From positions 1-36,539 of the forward strand of contig CAMOUL010000020.1 of NCBI GenBank assembly GCA_946626605.1: DNA of 36,539 bases, read 5' to 3'. This DNA is from an uncultured Bacteroidales bacterium. Its GTDB lineage: Bacteria; Bacteroidota; Bacteroidia; Bacteroidales; Paludibacteraceae. Below the pieces are notes generated by a model. That model was not told where the DNA came from and searched no databases. It saw nothing but the letters and a program-made list of their open reading frames with translations. How positions within the stretch are numbered: position 1 is the first letter of the stretch; every line of letters begins with the position of its first letter. Shown here one piece after another: positions 1-7,081 of the stretch. The translations under genes were made by a program, and so were the position numbers.

Positions 1-1
1 T

Positions 2-3000
2 CAATACGACATGCCTATGGGTGGCCAAACAATCACCTATTCCGTATCACCGGCTGCTGCTGGAACTATTGATGCCAACGGACACTACACGGCAAGTCAA
101 GTGGGTGAGGCTACGATTACGGCAAGTTGTTCGGATAAACAAGCAACCTATGTTGTCGTTAATACAATTAGCGCCAACCTTGCTTTGAATAAACCCGCTA
201 CTGCCGGAGCTAACGAAACACCTATAGCTGAAGCAAATGATGCGAATTTAAATTCGTATTGGGCACTCGGTCCAAACAGACCTGTTGATGAAATGTGGTG
301 GCGTGTTGACTTAGAGGAGACATACGATTTATCCTTAGTCATCATTAAATGGGAAGGAGCATGCCCAACACAACATGCCATCCAAGTATCTTCGGATGAC
401 GCTAATTGGACAGATGTAGCTACGTTATCTGGCTGGCCGGTGATAGGTGGTAATGACGATCATAACTATCAGTTCTATTCTATCAATGCGCAAGGTCGTT
501 ATATTCGTGTAAAAGCTTCAGCTCTTCGTGAAGTAGGTTGGGGTATGAAGATGTATGACTTCCAGGCTTTTGGAACCGTAGCTGCATCTCCGACAAAATC
601 CGTTTCCGCAGCAGTGAACAATCCTGACATGGGAACGGCTACTGTAAAACAAAATGGTGATCCTGTTACTGAAGTTACAACGGGATCTACCGTTACCTTC
701 TCTGCGACTCCCAAAGACGGATATGTATTCGTGAACTGGTCGAATGGAGAAACGAATGCGACCTTTGACGCAGTAGTTAATTCCAATATGAACCTCACCG
801 CTAACTTCCGTGCGCTTGGAAATATATATTGCAACACGCTCGTTCACTCCAGCAATGGTGGTCAAGAGCACGATGCGTATGTTACTATGAAACGTTCGGG
901 CGAAAATGAGTATCAGTTAATCGTTAGAGCGGAATATGCATTAGGAAACTTTAGCAACACTGAGTTCAGAATCAAAGCTTTAGATGCGGAAAACCCATCT
1001 AATTATAATCTAAATAATAAGGGTGTATTATCAGCCGATAATCATACACTGACAGGCACAATTATTTCTACTATCGAACCTGAGATGATTAGTGGAAAAT
1101 TGTATGTGAATATCGTTGGTCAGTGGGAAGGACAATTCGATCGTCTGACGAATATCGAATACTCACAACCTTGTGCAGATCCGGAGATTACGGCTATTGA
1201 GTTGAACAAGAGCGAGGCTACTCTGGATATGGGTAACACACTGACGCTGGTACCGACCTTCACTCCGGCATACATGAGCGCAGATATCACTTGGCAGACT
1301 TCCGACGCAGATGTGGCTACTGTATCGAACGGCGTTGTAACGCCGGTTGCGCCGGGTAGTGCTACCATTACCGCAAAAGTTACGGAAGATATCAAGGCTA
1401 CTTGCGCTGTTACTGTTCAAAACGCTGCATCCCACAACTGGTATGGATATGGTACGAGTCAAGATCTCGACTATACTTATCGTATTGAATACACGACCGA
1501 TCATCATATCGTAGCCCACGTAAAACGTCAAGGCAATAAGGAAGGTTTGGTACCAGCCCAAATGTTGATTAGCGGAGCTTGGACGACTATCAACAATACC
1601 GAAGGCGAGGAAGAGGGCTGGAAGAAAGGTACTACGGAAGCGACCTTCACCGCTGGAAATAATATCCATATCCTTATCCAATCTGCTTATGCAGGACCGA
1701 CCAGCATAATTGAATTTGACTACGAGGTGGGTTCCGATAACGTCATGCCGACTATTGAGCCTTCCACTTTGGCGCTCAGCAATACCAGTCTGACGATGGG
1801 ACGTTCCGACGCAGACGTGCAACTGACCGCTGAGATTCACCACCGCGATGCGGCAAATAAGACTATCACTTGGACCTCTGATGACGAGTCAGTCGTTACC
1901 GTAGTGAATGGTCTGGTACATCCGGTTGGTGTCGGAACAACGACCGTTCATGCCGCTACGTTCAATGGTATCTCTGCTACTTGCGAAGTAACCGTTGTGG
2001 ATGCTCTCGAACCGACTATCTTCTGGGGCAGTGGTGAAGACGCCGGCGTATCTATTCTCTATAGTATCACCCGAAATACAGACCATACGCTTACTTATGC
2101 AGTAGAAGCATTGCAAAATAAGGTTGGTTTCGAAGTTCATGTAAACGATGGTGATGATTATCATAATGCTACTCTCAATGAAGGTATTTATACATGGACT
2201 TCTGAAGCAACTTACACGGATGGAACGATATTAAATGGATTTATTCACATGCCATATTCAGGAGGTGTTGCACGTGTCGACTTCGTGAATTATGTAGTAG
2301 GTTCGAAATCTACGAAAGGTAACATGCCGATTCGTTTGTACGAAGATCAAGACAATAGCTTCATGATCACGGAAAGCGATGGACTCATCCGCGATGTAAA
2401 GGTTACCCGTTCCTTCGCGCCGGAGAACCTCTACACCCTCGTGCTGCCGTTTGATGTGGATGCCGCACAGACGGCTGCCAAGCTGCCGGGACATCTGACC
2501 AAACTGCAGAATACCATCGTCAAGGAGAACGAAGACCTGCGTATCAACTTTGTTGATGCCAGTGCTATCGAGGCCGGTGTGCCTTATCTCTATGAGCCGA
2601 GTGCAGCGGTGGCTAATCCGACCTTCGAAGGTGTAGAGGTTAGTGCAGCGCTCAATCCGACAGTTGCAGATAGCCATGCGGAATACCATGGTATCTACGC
2701 GCCGATGGATGGTAATGCCCTGCATGCTTTAACCAATGCTTATGTCTTAGGTCCGGATCAGTACCTGTATGATGTTTCCTACCTGCCTGCTAACCAGACG
2801 ATGGGTGCCCTCCGCGGCTATTTCGTGCTGAACTTCCCAAGTAGTGCAGGTGCAGCTCCGCGTCGTCTCGCGAAAGTGGTATTCAACTACGAGGAGACGG
2901 AGATCCTGACGGGTATCGAGAATACGATTGATAATGAGCAGAACGCGAAGATCCTCCGTGACGGACAACTCCTGATCATCCGTGAGGGCAAGACCTATAA

Positions 3001-3025
3001 CGCTCAAGGACAATTGATTAAATAA
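2..3025 (+). CDS. Modular secreted/surface protein, 5'-truncated
   Basis: The reading frame is open from the first complete codon of the window, so the start lies upstream and the signal peptide is not visible. Regions in order: an Ig-like (Big_2-type) strand set (about 30-170), an F5/8-type C/discoidin-like domain (172-580, beginning NLALNKPAT), a divergent InlB-like beta repeat (600-810), an unassigned beta-rich region, Big_2-type domains near 1185-1415 and 1765-1995, further beta-rich regions, and a C-terminal tail (2920-3022) with the pattern ILRDGQLLIIREGK..YN..GQL. That tail resembles type IX secretion sorting tails and recurs in three other proteins of this window. No catalytic motif was recognised. 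The likely role is glycan or surface adhesion; this is inferred from domain content only. Whether it belongs functionally with the downstream PUL is unknown. Confidence 0.8.
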   Translation, partial: QYDMPMGGQTITYSVSPAAAGTIDANGHYTASQVGEATITASCSDKQATYVVVNTISANLALNKPATAGANETPIAEANDANLNSYWALGPNRPVDEMWWRVDLEETYDLSLVIIKWEGACPTQHAIQVSSDDANWTDVATLSGWPVIGGNDDHNYQFYSINAQGRYIRVKASALREVGWGMKMYDFQAFGTVAASPTKSVSAAVNNPDMGTATVKQNGDPVTEVTTGSTVTFSATPKDGYVFVNWSNGETNATFDAVVNSNMNLTANFRALGNIYCNTLVHSSNGGQEHDAYVTMKRSGENEYQLIVRAEYALGNFSNTEFRIKALDAENPSNYNLNNKGVLSADNHTLTGTIISTIEPEMISGKLYVNIVGQWEGQFDRLTNIEYSQPCADPEITAIELNKSEATLDMGNTLTLVPTFTPAYMSADITWQTSDADVATVSNGVVTPVAPGSATITAKVTEDIKATCAVTVQNAASHNWYGYGTSQDLDYTYRIEYTTDHHIVAHVKRQGNKEGLVPAQMLISGAWTTINNTEGEEEGWKKGTTEATFTAGNNIHILIQSAYAGPTSIIEFDYEVGSDNVMPTIEPSTLALSNTSLTMGRSDADVQLTAEIHHRDAANKTITWTSDDESVVTVVNGLVHPVGVGTTTVHAATFNGISATCEVTVVDALEPTIFWGSGEDAGVSILYSITRNTDHTLTYAVEALQNKVGFEVHVNDGDDYHNATLNEGIYTWTSEATYTDGTILNGFIHMPYSGGVARVDFVNYVVGSKSTKGNMPIRLYEDQDNSFMITESDGLIRDVKVTRSFAPENLYTLVLPFDVDAAQTAAKLPGHLTKLQNTIVKENEDLRINFVDASAIEAGVPYLYEPSAAVANPTFEGVEVSAALNPTVADSHAEYHGIYAPMDGNALHALTNAYVLGPDQYLYDVSYLPANQTMGALRGYFVLNFPSSAGAAPRRLAKVVFNYEETEILTGIENTIDNEQNAKILRDGQLLIIREGKTYNAQGQLIK

Positions 3026-3054
3026 ATTCATTAACCTCTAAAATTGACACAATT

Positions 3055-3195
3055 ATGAAAACATACAATCGTCCTATCGTACAAGTTATCGAATGTGTAA
3101 CTACGGATATGCTTATGGCAGGTAATGTCAGTGGAGGTGGTCTGAAAGGAGTTCACTCCGGAGAAGAGATAACGACTCCGATTGTGATCTACTAA
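3055..3195 (+). CDS. 46-residue peptide of the MKxYxxPxxxVxE type
   Basis: This short frame starts 29 bases after the preceding stop and ends 19 bases before a strong terminator, so it is probably the last gene of that transcript. It begins MKTYNRPIVQVIECVTTDML, then has a glycine-rich middle (AGNVSGGG) and ends ITTPIVIY. Bacteroidales genomes carry many short proteins with a similar start (MKxYxxPxxxVxE) followed by a small-residue segment, usually left as hypothetical. Function is unknown. The GNVSGGG segment makes a leader-peptide or secreted-peptide role conceivable, but there is no modification or export gene next to it. It is called a gene because of its position and its resemblance to that family. 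Confidence 0.6.
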   Translation: MKTYNRPIVQVIECVTTDMLMAGNVSGGGLKGVHSGEEITTPIVIY

Positions 3196-3214
3196 TCACC
3201 CCTGATCCCTTTAT

Positions 3215-3250
3215 ACAAAGAGCCTCGCGCAGTGCGGGGCTCTTTGTTTT
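3215..3250 (+). terminator. Rho-independent terminator
   Basis: A perfect 10-bp stem (ACAAAGAGCC at 3215-3224 with GGCTCTTTGT at 3238-3247) is extended by further inner pairs and followed by a T-rich end. It closes the transcript of the modular protein and the small peptide. Confidence 0.85.
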
Positions 3251-3305
3251 GTGCAGGGAGATTGTAAAGTCCGAATTAGCAAAAAAAATTTTTCTTACAA
3301 AGTCC

Positions 3306-3336
3306 TTGCATAATTCAAAAAATTGTACTACCTTTG
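3306..3336 (+). promoter_or_regulatory. Bacteroidota promoter for the 3384 gene
   Basis: TTG at 3306-3308 (-33 element) is separated by 20 bp from TACCTTTG at 3329-3336 (-7 element). This matches the Bacteroidota form TTG-N19-21-TAnnTTTG. The expected start of transcription is about 40 bases before the first codon at 3384. Confidence 0.7.
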
Positions 3337-3383
3337 CAGTCGAAAATCGGAAACAAAAATTACCTTTTGACGAAAAATAAACC

Positions 3384-3848
3384 ATGATCAATCGCTCCAT
3401 AGATATGATTTTCGAGACGTCCGGACAGCCCGCTCCTACCGAGGAAGAGGTGCAGTTCGAGGCGCAGGAGATCGTGCAACGGAGCGGATGGGGACTGCCG
3501 CTGATAGAGCGGCTGAAGAAGATTGCCGACCCCTATTGGCGCGAAGCCATCGCCCGTAACCTCCTGGAGCTATGGCGCGAACTCGTGCGCGACAAAGACG
3601 AGCAGACCTATTACTACGACATGGACGGATATATGTGCTATTGCTGGGCGGATGCCGAGTACGATTTCGGACGTATCATCCGCCGTTGCACCGCTGAGCA
3701 GGTCGAAGCAGAACAAGCACTGCCGTCCACGCCCACACCTGTACCCGTCGTTGCCGTAGCCAAACCGACGCCCCAGATCGTCAATATCTATCAGATACAA
3801 ACTAATAACGGACCTATTATCACCGATTCCAATGTCACTATATATTAA
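3384..3848 (+). CDS. Hypothetical protein with C-terminal TNNGP motif
   Basis: A 154-residue protein of unknown function. There is no signal peptide or membrane segment. The first 110 residues are charged and probably helical, with several Trp and Tyr residues (LLELWRELVRDK, then a tyrosine-rich stretch). A proline-rich linker follows (PSTPTPVPVV). The end carries a short beta-like motif, TNNGPIITDSNVTIY, that is repeated at the start of the next protein. It has its own promoter 48 bases upstream and is the first gene of a two-gene unit whose members overlap by 17 bp. G+C-rich codons (CCC, GCC, CGC) contrast with the PUL genes downstream and suggest separate ancestry. Confidence 0.65.
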   Translation: MINRSIDMIFETSGQPAPTEEEVQFEAQEIVQRSGWGLPLIERLKKIADPYWREAIARNLLELWRELVRDKDEQTYYYDMDGYMCYCWADAEYDFGRIIRRCTAEQVEAEQALPSTPTPVPVVAVAKPTPQIVNIYQIQTNNGPIITDSNVTIY

Positions 3849-3892
3849 CACCAACAACGGACCCGTCTATTCGGAGTGCAACGTCACCATCA
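3801..3892 (+). repeat. 49-bp tandem duplication spanning the gene overlap
   Basis: Two diverged units begin at 3801 and 3850. Both encode T-N-N-G-P...NVT, but because 49 is not a multiple of three the first is read in the frame of the upstream gene and the second in the frame of the downstream gene. Confidence 0.7.
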
Positions 3893-4215
3893 TCAACGGA
3901 GAAAGTATCAAAGCCTATCCCCAAAACTCCCCGGAAAGAAAGGGGGAGCACATAGATGATGTGCAGGAGGTGGACACCTCGTTTTTCTGTACCAATCAAT
4001 TTACCGCGGATATCATCGAGAAGAACCTGCGGCAGGCTATTGAAGCCGCCTCCAGCAAGGCCGATGCGTGCCGGCGAATCATGGCGCTGGAGACACAGGG
4101 ATATATCCTCCTGAGCAATGTCAAAGACGACCGAAAAGCTGAACTCATCAACCCCTTTTCCATGCCGAAATATAACCTCCATGGAGACGATTTTCGTAAG
4201 GCTCGAAACGGCTGA
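3832..4215 (+). CDS. Hypothetical protein with N-terminal TNNGP motif
   Basis: A 127-residue protein of unknown function. Its start overlaps the upstream stop by 17 bp in a different frame, which suggests translational coupling or a split ancestral gene. The N-terminus (YINTNNGPVYSECNVTII) repeats the motif that ends the upstream protein. Residues from about 60 on look helical (FTADIIEKNLRQAIEAASSK). Residues around 31-38 (NSPERKGE) are encoded by an inverted repeat, CTCCCC...GGGGGAG, of the kind often inserted in Bacteroidota genes. A terminator follows the stop. It may act together with the 3384 product; no function is proposed. Confidence 0.6.
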   Translation: MSLYINTNNGPVYSECNVTIINGESIKAYPQNSPERKGEHIDDVQEVDTSFFCTNQFTADIIEKNLRQAIEAASSKADACRRIMALETQGYILLSNVKDDRKAELINPFSMPKYNLHGDDFRKARNG

Positions 4216-4292
4216 ATCTTTCCGAATCTTTCCGCGGAAAGTATAGCAAAAGAGCCGCTTTCTTCCGTTTTTTCTTCCGAATCTTTCCGAAT

Positions 4293-4324
4293 ATGAGACC
4301 CAATTTGGCGGGTCTCATTTTTTT
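4293..4324 (+). terminator. Rho-independent terminator overlapping a promoter
   Basis: The 9-bp stem ATGAGACCC (4293-4301) / GGGTCTCAT (4310-4318) is followed by a run of seven T. The loop contains TTTG, which also fits as the -33 element of the next promoter. Confidence 0.8.
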
Positions 4325-4335
4325 ATCTACTTTTG
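4304..4335 (+). promoter_or_regulatory. Promoter for the 4458 gene
   Basis: TTTG at 4304-4307 (inside the loop of the upstream terminator) is followed 20 bp later by TACTTTTG at 4328-4335. The spacing and both boxes match the Bacteroidota promoter form. Confidence 0.6.
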
Positions 4336-4352
4336 CACCGGATTTCCAAAAC

Positions 4353-4368
4353 AACCCGGCGCCGGGTT
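4353..4368. repeat. 16-bp perfect palindrome in the leader
   Basis: AACCCGGCGCCGGGTT lies about 12 bases after the expected transcription start and 90 bases before the gene at 4458. It could be an operator or a leader hairpin. It stands out in an AT-rich surrounding. Confidence 0.5.
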
Positions 4369-4457
4369 AATTAATTTACCTTTTTAACCCACTCGTACGG
4401 CGCGAGGTCGAGAACGCCCGACACCGAGAAAGCGTTTGAGACAAATGCCGAACTATT

Positions 4458-4862
4458 ATGACAAACTACGAAGTTATTGATCAGTTTTTTGCAGCACAAG
4501 TAGCCTGCAACGAGTCCGAAGAAACCCTCAAAGCGCTCCGTCCGCAGGTAGAGGATGCCGTCCAAGCCCTCATCGCCGAACGTGGTCTGGGCAAGTCCTT
4601 CACCGGCACCATCGAGTACCACGGCATCAAGATCGTTGTCAGCCGGCCTAAGTCCTACACCTGGGAGAAGAACACCAACCCGGCTGTGACCTCCGACCCC
4701 AACCACGCCATCTACGTCCGGCAGCTCGCCTTGCAGGAGCAGATAGCCGCGCAGCTCAAGGACATGCGTGCCGACGTCAAGCGTACCGCCGAGAAGCTCG
4801 CCAAAGCCCATCCCGACTCCGACTCCATCAAACGCTCTTTCCGTATCGCTTTTAGCGCATAG
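4458..4862 (+). CDS. Hypothetical helical protein
   Basis: A 134-residue protein that I do not recognise. There is no signal peptide. Residues 1-45 and 90-125 are predicted helical and may form a coiled coil (ALQEQIAAQLKDMRADVKRT). Between them lies a short beta-like section (GTIEYHGIKIVVSRPKSYTW). It has its own promoter and leader palindrome, and the next small gene begins 16 bases after its stop. Codon choice is strongly C-ending (ATC, CTC, GCC), like the other genes of this block and unlike the PUL. Small genes of this style often sit in prophage remnants or integrative elements of Bacteroidales, but nothing here proves that origin. Confidence 0.65.
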   Translation: MTNYEVIDQFFAAQVACNESEETLKALRPQVEDAVQALIAERGLGKSFTGTIEYHGIKIVVSRPKSYTWEKNTNPAVTSDPNHAIYVRQLALQEQIAAQLKDMRADVKRTAEKLAKAHPDSDSIKRSFRIAFSA

Positions 4863-4878
4863 CGCGCCCTTGTGCATC

Positions 4879-5013
4879 ATGAGAATGACCTTAGAGCAGT
4901 TCCGCAAGCGGTATCAGGTGGTTGATCCACTTGATGCCGCCGCCAAGGAACCCAACAAGCACTACGACCCCTTCATCGAACGGGAGGATACCGTTCTTTC
5001 TGTCGATGAGTAG
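4879..5013 (+). CDS. 44-residue hypothetical protein
   Basis: A short frame directly after the 4458 gene (16-base gap, same strand). It is acidic at the end (EREDTVLSVDE) and basic near the start (LEQFRKRYQ). The start at 4879 is preferred: an in-frame ATG at 4768 would overlap the upstream gene by 95 bp and give a serine/proline-rich stretch typical of a wrong frame. Function unknown. A hairpin follows the stop. Confidence 0.5.
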   Translation: MRMTLEQFRKRYQVVDPLDAAAKEPNKHYDPFIEREDTVLSVDE

Positions 5014-5021
5014 TCAATTTT

Positions 5022-5045
5022 CCCGAGTTATTTAACTCAGCCGGG
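5022..5045 (+). terminator. Hairpin after the 4879 gene (weak terminator)
   Basis: GAGTTA/TAACTC (5025-5038) is flanked by CCC...GGG pairs. No T-run follows, so termination is uncertain. It abuts the first copy of the 49-bp repeat. Confidence 0.35.
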
Positions 5046-5047
5046 TT

Positions 5048-5096
5048 ATAGCTTGTATCTTTTTTGCAAAAATTCAAGCAAATAAATACAAGCTAT
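5048..5096. repeat. 49-bp hairpin direct repeat, copy 1
   Basis: It is identical over all 49 bases to 5655-5703. The outer arms ATAGCTTGTAT and ATACAAGCTAT are perfect inverted repeats. Inner arms TTTTTTGC/GCAAATAA continue the stem with one mismatch and leave a 10-base loop. The stop codon of the minus-strand gene (5093-5095) lies inside the right arm. Confidence 0.9.
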
Positions 5097-5563
5097 CCTT
5101 GGGTAATTTTTAACGATCGGAATAGGTCAAGACCTTTGGGAGTGAGCCGATATGCTTGTGCAGGCAAGTTAGGATGAGCCGGTTGGGTCATGGTTATATA
5201 ACCCTTTGAGACAGCAGGTTTAAGGTAGTTGTTGATAAAAATCGCACGACTCTTCTGTTTCAACTGCAGACCATCCACGATGGCGCGACGCGGAAGAACC
5301 GATTCTCCAATAACCAAAATCAGTTTCTCAATCCGAACATCTTCTCTTGGCTGTACTGCAGCGACGGCCGGTGCCGGTTTACCGACGAGCTTTTGCAGAC
5401 CTCCTGCGGTGAGTTCCAAGCACAGATCACACCCCTCTTTGCCGGCAGAATCGTTTCGAACGAGGGCCTTGTAACGTACCTCATGACCTGCACTCCGGAG
5501 AGCTTTGACAACCACAGGCAAATAAGCCTGCGTATCAGCGGCGGTCTTGATATAAATCTTCAT
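5093..5563 (-). CDS. Winged-helix-like DNA-binding protein (putative)
   Basis: A 156-residue protein, the only clear minus-strand gene of the window. The N-terminal half is a small alpha/beta region (MKIYIKTAADTQAYLPVVV...). Residues about 75-150 have the pattern of a winged helix: an isoleucine/leucine-rich helix, a second helix (RRAIVDGLQLKQKSRAIFI), then a long strand-turn-strand wing ending YRLTPKGLDLFRSL. Such C-terminal domains occur in Bacteroidota transcription factors and helicase or Fic accessory modules, so DNA binding is likely but the target is inferred. Its promoter lies at 5625-5655, and the -33 element touches a 49-bp hairpin repeat that also overlaps its stop codon at the other end. 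Autoregulation through that palindrome is a reasonable hypothesis. Confidence 0.65.
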   Translation of the reverse strand: MKIYIKTAADTQAYLPVVVKALRSAGHEVRYKALVRNDSAGKEGCDLCLELTAGGLQKLVGKPAPAVAAVQPREDVRIEKLILVIGESVLPRRAIVDGLQLKQKSRAIFINNYLKPAVSKGYITMTQPAHPNLPAQAYRLTPKGLDLFRSLKITQG

Positions 5564-5624
5564 AACAGATGAGTATTAAATCCAACTTTTTGTCATTTGT
5601 TTTGGTGTTTTCCTAAAACCGCTG

Positions 5625-5655
5625 CAAAGTTACAAAAAAAATCTGATTCGTGCAA
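5625..5655 (-). promoter_or_regulatory. Promoter of the minus-strand gene
   Basis: On the minus strand TTG (5655-5653) is followed 20 bp later by TAACTTTG (5632-5625). The -33 element abuts the second 49-bp hairpin repeat, placing that repeat where an operator would be expected. Confidence 0.65.
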
Positions 5656-5703
5656 TAGCTTGTATCTTTTTTGCAAAAATTCAAGCAAATAAATACAAGC
5701 TAT
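5655..5703. repeat. 49-bp hairpin direct repeat, copy 2
   Basis: Exact copy of 5048-5096, 607 bp away in the same orientation. It lies between the divergent minus-strand gene and the plus-strand gene at 5818. Sequences just outside the 49 bp differ between the copies. Confidence 0.9.
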
Positions 5704-5817
5704 ACCTTACTGAACTTGACTAAAAAGAAAGCCGATAAAAGAAAGTAACCAAAGAAAATAAAGAATTTTTTTCTTTTTTTCTATTTAACAATATAGAGAA
5801 AATGATAAAATGAAAAA

Positions 5818-6135
5818 ATGAAAACGTTTAATGATATTTGGCAATTATTATCGCCTAAAGTCGAATATGCGAACCGGAAGAAGGCCTGTTATGAGCTATG
5901 GATTTCTTTGACGGAAAACCAGCAAGATACCATCTTCGATGCTATCTCAGAAAAACTGGCAAAAGGAAAATTCGTTGACTATAACCCTTTGTTTGCTATT
6001 AAGAACCATTGCCGGCAACGCTCCCAGACCCTCTCCTTCAACGACTATTACAACCGCTACGGGACGACGGAGGAGCGCGACGGATGGAAAATGGAGAATC
6101 CGACAGGGAATAAGGTGATCTACGTAAAATCATAG
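5818..6135 (+). CDS. Hypothetical protein of 105 residues
   Basis: A small soluble protein with no signal peptide. It has a basic, helical N-terminal half (PKVEYANRKKACYELWISL) and an aromatic C-terminal part (LSFNDYYNRYGTTEERDGW) ending in a strand (NKVIYVKS). I recall no assigned function. The gene lies downstream of the second 49-bp hairpin and is divergent from the minus-strand gene. No convincing -7 element was found directly upstream; the leader is very AT-rich. The ATG at 5818 follows a near-duplicate ATGAAAAAATGA and is chosen because it opens the long frame. Confidence 0.6.
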   Translation: MKTFNDIWQLLSPKVEYANRKKACYELWISLTENQQDTIFDAISEKLAKGKFVDYNPLFAIKNHCRQRSQTLSFNDYYNRYGTTEERDGWKMENPTGNKVIYVKS

Positions 6136-6240
6136 TTCCCGCCCCGCTATTTTCTTGGTAGTTCCGTCCTGATATCCCCTCCCCGTAATGTCCTGTGCGC
6201 GCGAGTTTCGCGAGCGCGATTGCAAGTCTCCGTTTATTGC

Positions 6241-6259
6241 GTCGGGATTATATCCCGAC
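6241..6259. repeat. Perfect 8-bp hairpin before the 6287 gene
   Basis: GTCGGGAT (6241-6248) pairs with ATCCCGAC (6252-6259) around the loop TAT, 27 bases before the start codon. Upstream, near 6200-6220, lies a second GC-rich palindromic stretch (CGCGCGAG...GAGCGCG). These may be operators or leader structure. No T-run follows. Confidence 0.5.
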
Positions 6260-6286
6260 ATTAGACCCTTTAATTTTTAATACTCT

Positions 6287-6586
6287 ATGAACTATCCTTT
6301 ATACGACGTACCCTACCTCGTCCGGGATCCGAACGACACCTATATGTCCCGGACCCGGCACATGATCGAGGTGCAAAACCAAGCCATTGTCGATGCGTAT
6401 TTCATCGCCCGGGACAAAGGGCTATCCGCGGAATCGGCGAGAAAAACGGCCGCACAAAAGCACGGCATTCCCACCATCCGCGTGTACCACTCCCTGCGAT
6501 GGTTTTACCAAGAGGCAGTAAGACGTGGAAAATACAGTTTTTTGATAAAATTTCCACCTGCAAAGGAACACATTGTTCACTTTTGA
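6287..6586 (+). CDS. Hypothetical protein, possible helix-turn-helix
   Basis: A 99-residue protein. The middle (ARDKGLSAESARKTAAQKHG followed by IPTIRVYHSLRWF) reads like a helix-turn-helix: a helix, a turn at HGIP and a recognition-like helix. DNA binding is therefore possible but unproven. The C-terminus is basic and aromatic. It lies in the block of small accessory genes, with a perfect hairpin 27 bases upstream, and the promoter of the next gene starts three bases after its stop. No close family is recognised. Confidence 0.55.
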   Translation: MNYPLYDVPYLVRDPNDTYMSRTRHMIEVQNQAIVDAYFIARDKGLSAESARKTAAQKHGIPTIRVYHSLRWFYQEAVRRGKYSFLIKFPPAKEHIVHF

Positions 6587-6588
6587 TG

Positions 6589-6596
6589 TATCTTTG
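6589..6596 (+). promoter_or_regulatory. Promoter (-7 element) for the 6731 gene
   Basis: TATCTTTG followed by CACC is the canonical -7 box. No TTG is found at the usual distance, so the -33 element is weak. The leader to the gene at 6731 would be about 130 bases. Confidence 0.5.
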
Positions 6597-6730
6597 CACC
6601 GTCTTTCAAAATTCAGTAACACCTCAGTAAGACTTTTGTAAGACTTTTATAAGACTTTTCACCCCACAGGTTTAACTCTCGGCGCTACCCCGCCGAGCCC
6701 CTAAACCCCTAACCCATAACCCCTACCATT

Positions 6731-6931
6731 ATGCCCAAGCAAAGAATCTACAAAATCATCGTCACCCTCGCGACGACCATCGTGACGTGTGCAGCGATCG
6801 CACTGGGACTCACGTCCTGCAACGTGACTCGGACCATCACCACCCAGAGTCAGTACTACCAACGCGGCGACACCACCTGCACCATCGTCACCAAGACCAT
6901 CGAGACCTACGATGCGTCGAAGAAACTTTAA
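6731..6931 (+). CDS. Small lipoprotein, smalltalk-like
   Basis: A 66-residue protein. It has a basic N-terminus (MPKQRIYK), one hydrophobic segment (residues 8-28) and a lipobox ending at Cys30 (LTSC), followed by a short threonine-rich tail (TRTITTQSQYYQRGDTTCT). It resembles the very short Bacteroidales 'smalltalk' proteins, which have the same basic start, hydrophobic helix and LGxxSC end and usually lie in accessory islands next to HU-like and amidase genes. Those partners are not recognised here. It is probably anchored in a membrane by lipid. Function is unknown. Confidence 0.6.
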   Translation: MPKQRIYKIIVTLATTIVTCAAIALGLTSCNVTRTITTQSQYYQRGDTTCTIVTKTIETYDASKKL

Positions 6932-7081
6932 TTATCCAACCTTAACCCCTCTCATCGAGCTTAGAGGGCTCTCCCCCTCGGGACGTAAAAACTTGTTTTT
7001 GCGGACCGAAGAGCGAGAGCATGGCGAAAGATCATATGAGCGACGAGGTCGCGAATCGTTCTGAGCCATAGCTCGCGCGAC

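Noticed and set aside
4768..5013. Longer start for the 44-residue protein
   Set aside because: It would overlap the 4458 gene by 95 bp and adds a Ser/Pro-rich stretch typical of an off-frame reading.
5048..5703. Integron attC sites or transposon inverted ends
   Set aside because: The copies are direct, not inverted, no GTTRRRY core is present, and no integrase or transposase gene lies nearby.
7021..7071. 16-residue frame starting MAKDHMSDEV
   Set aside because: Very short, no promoter and no conserved feature; it could be a leader peptide but cannot be supported.
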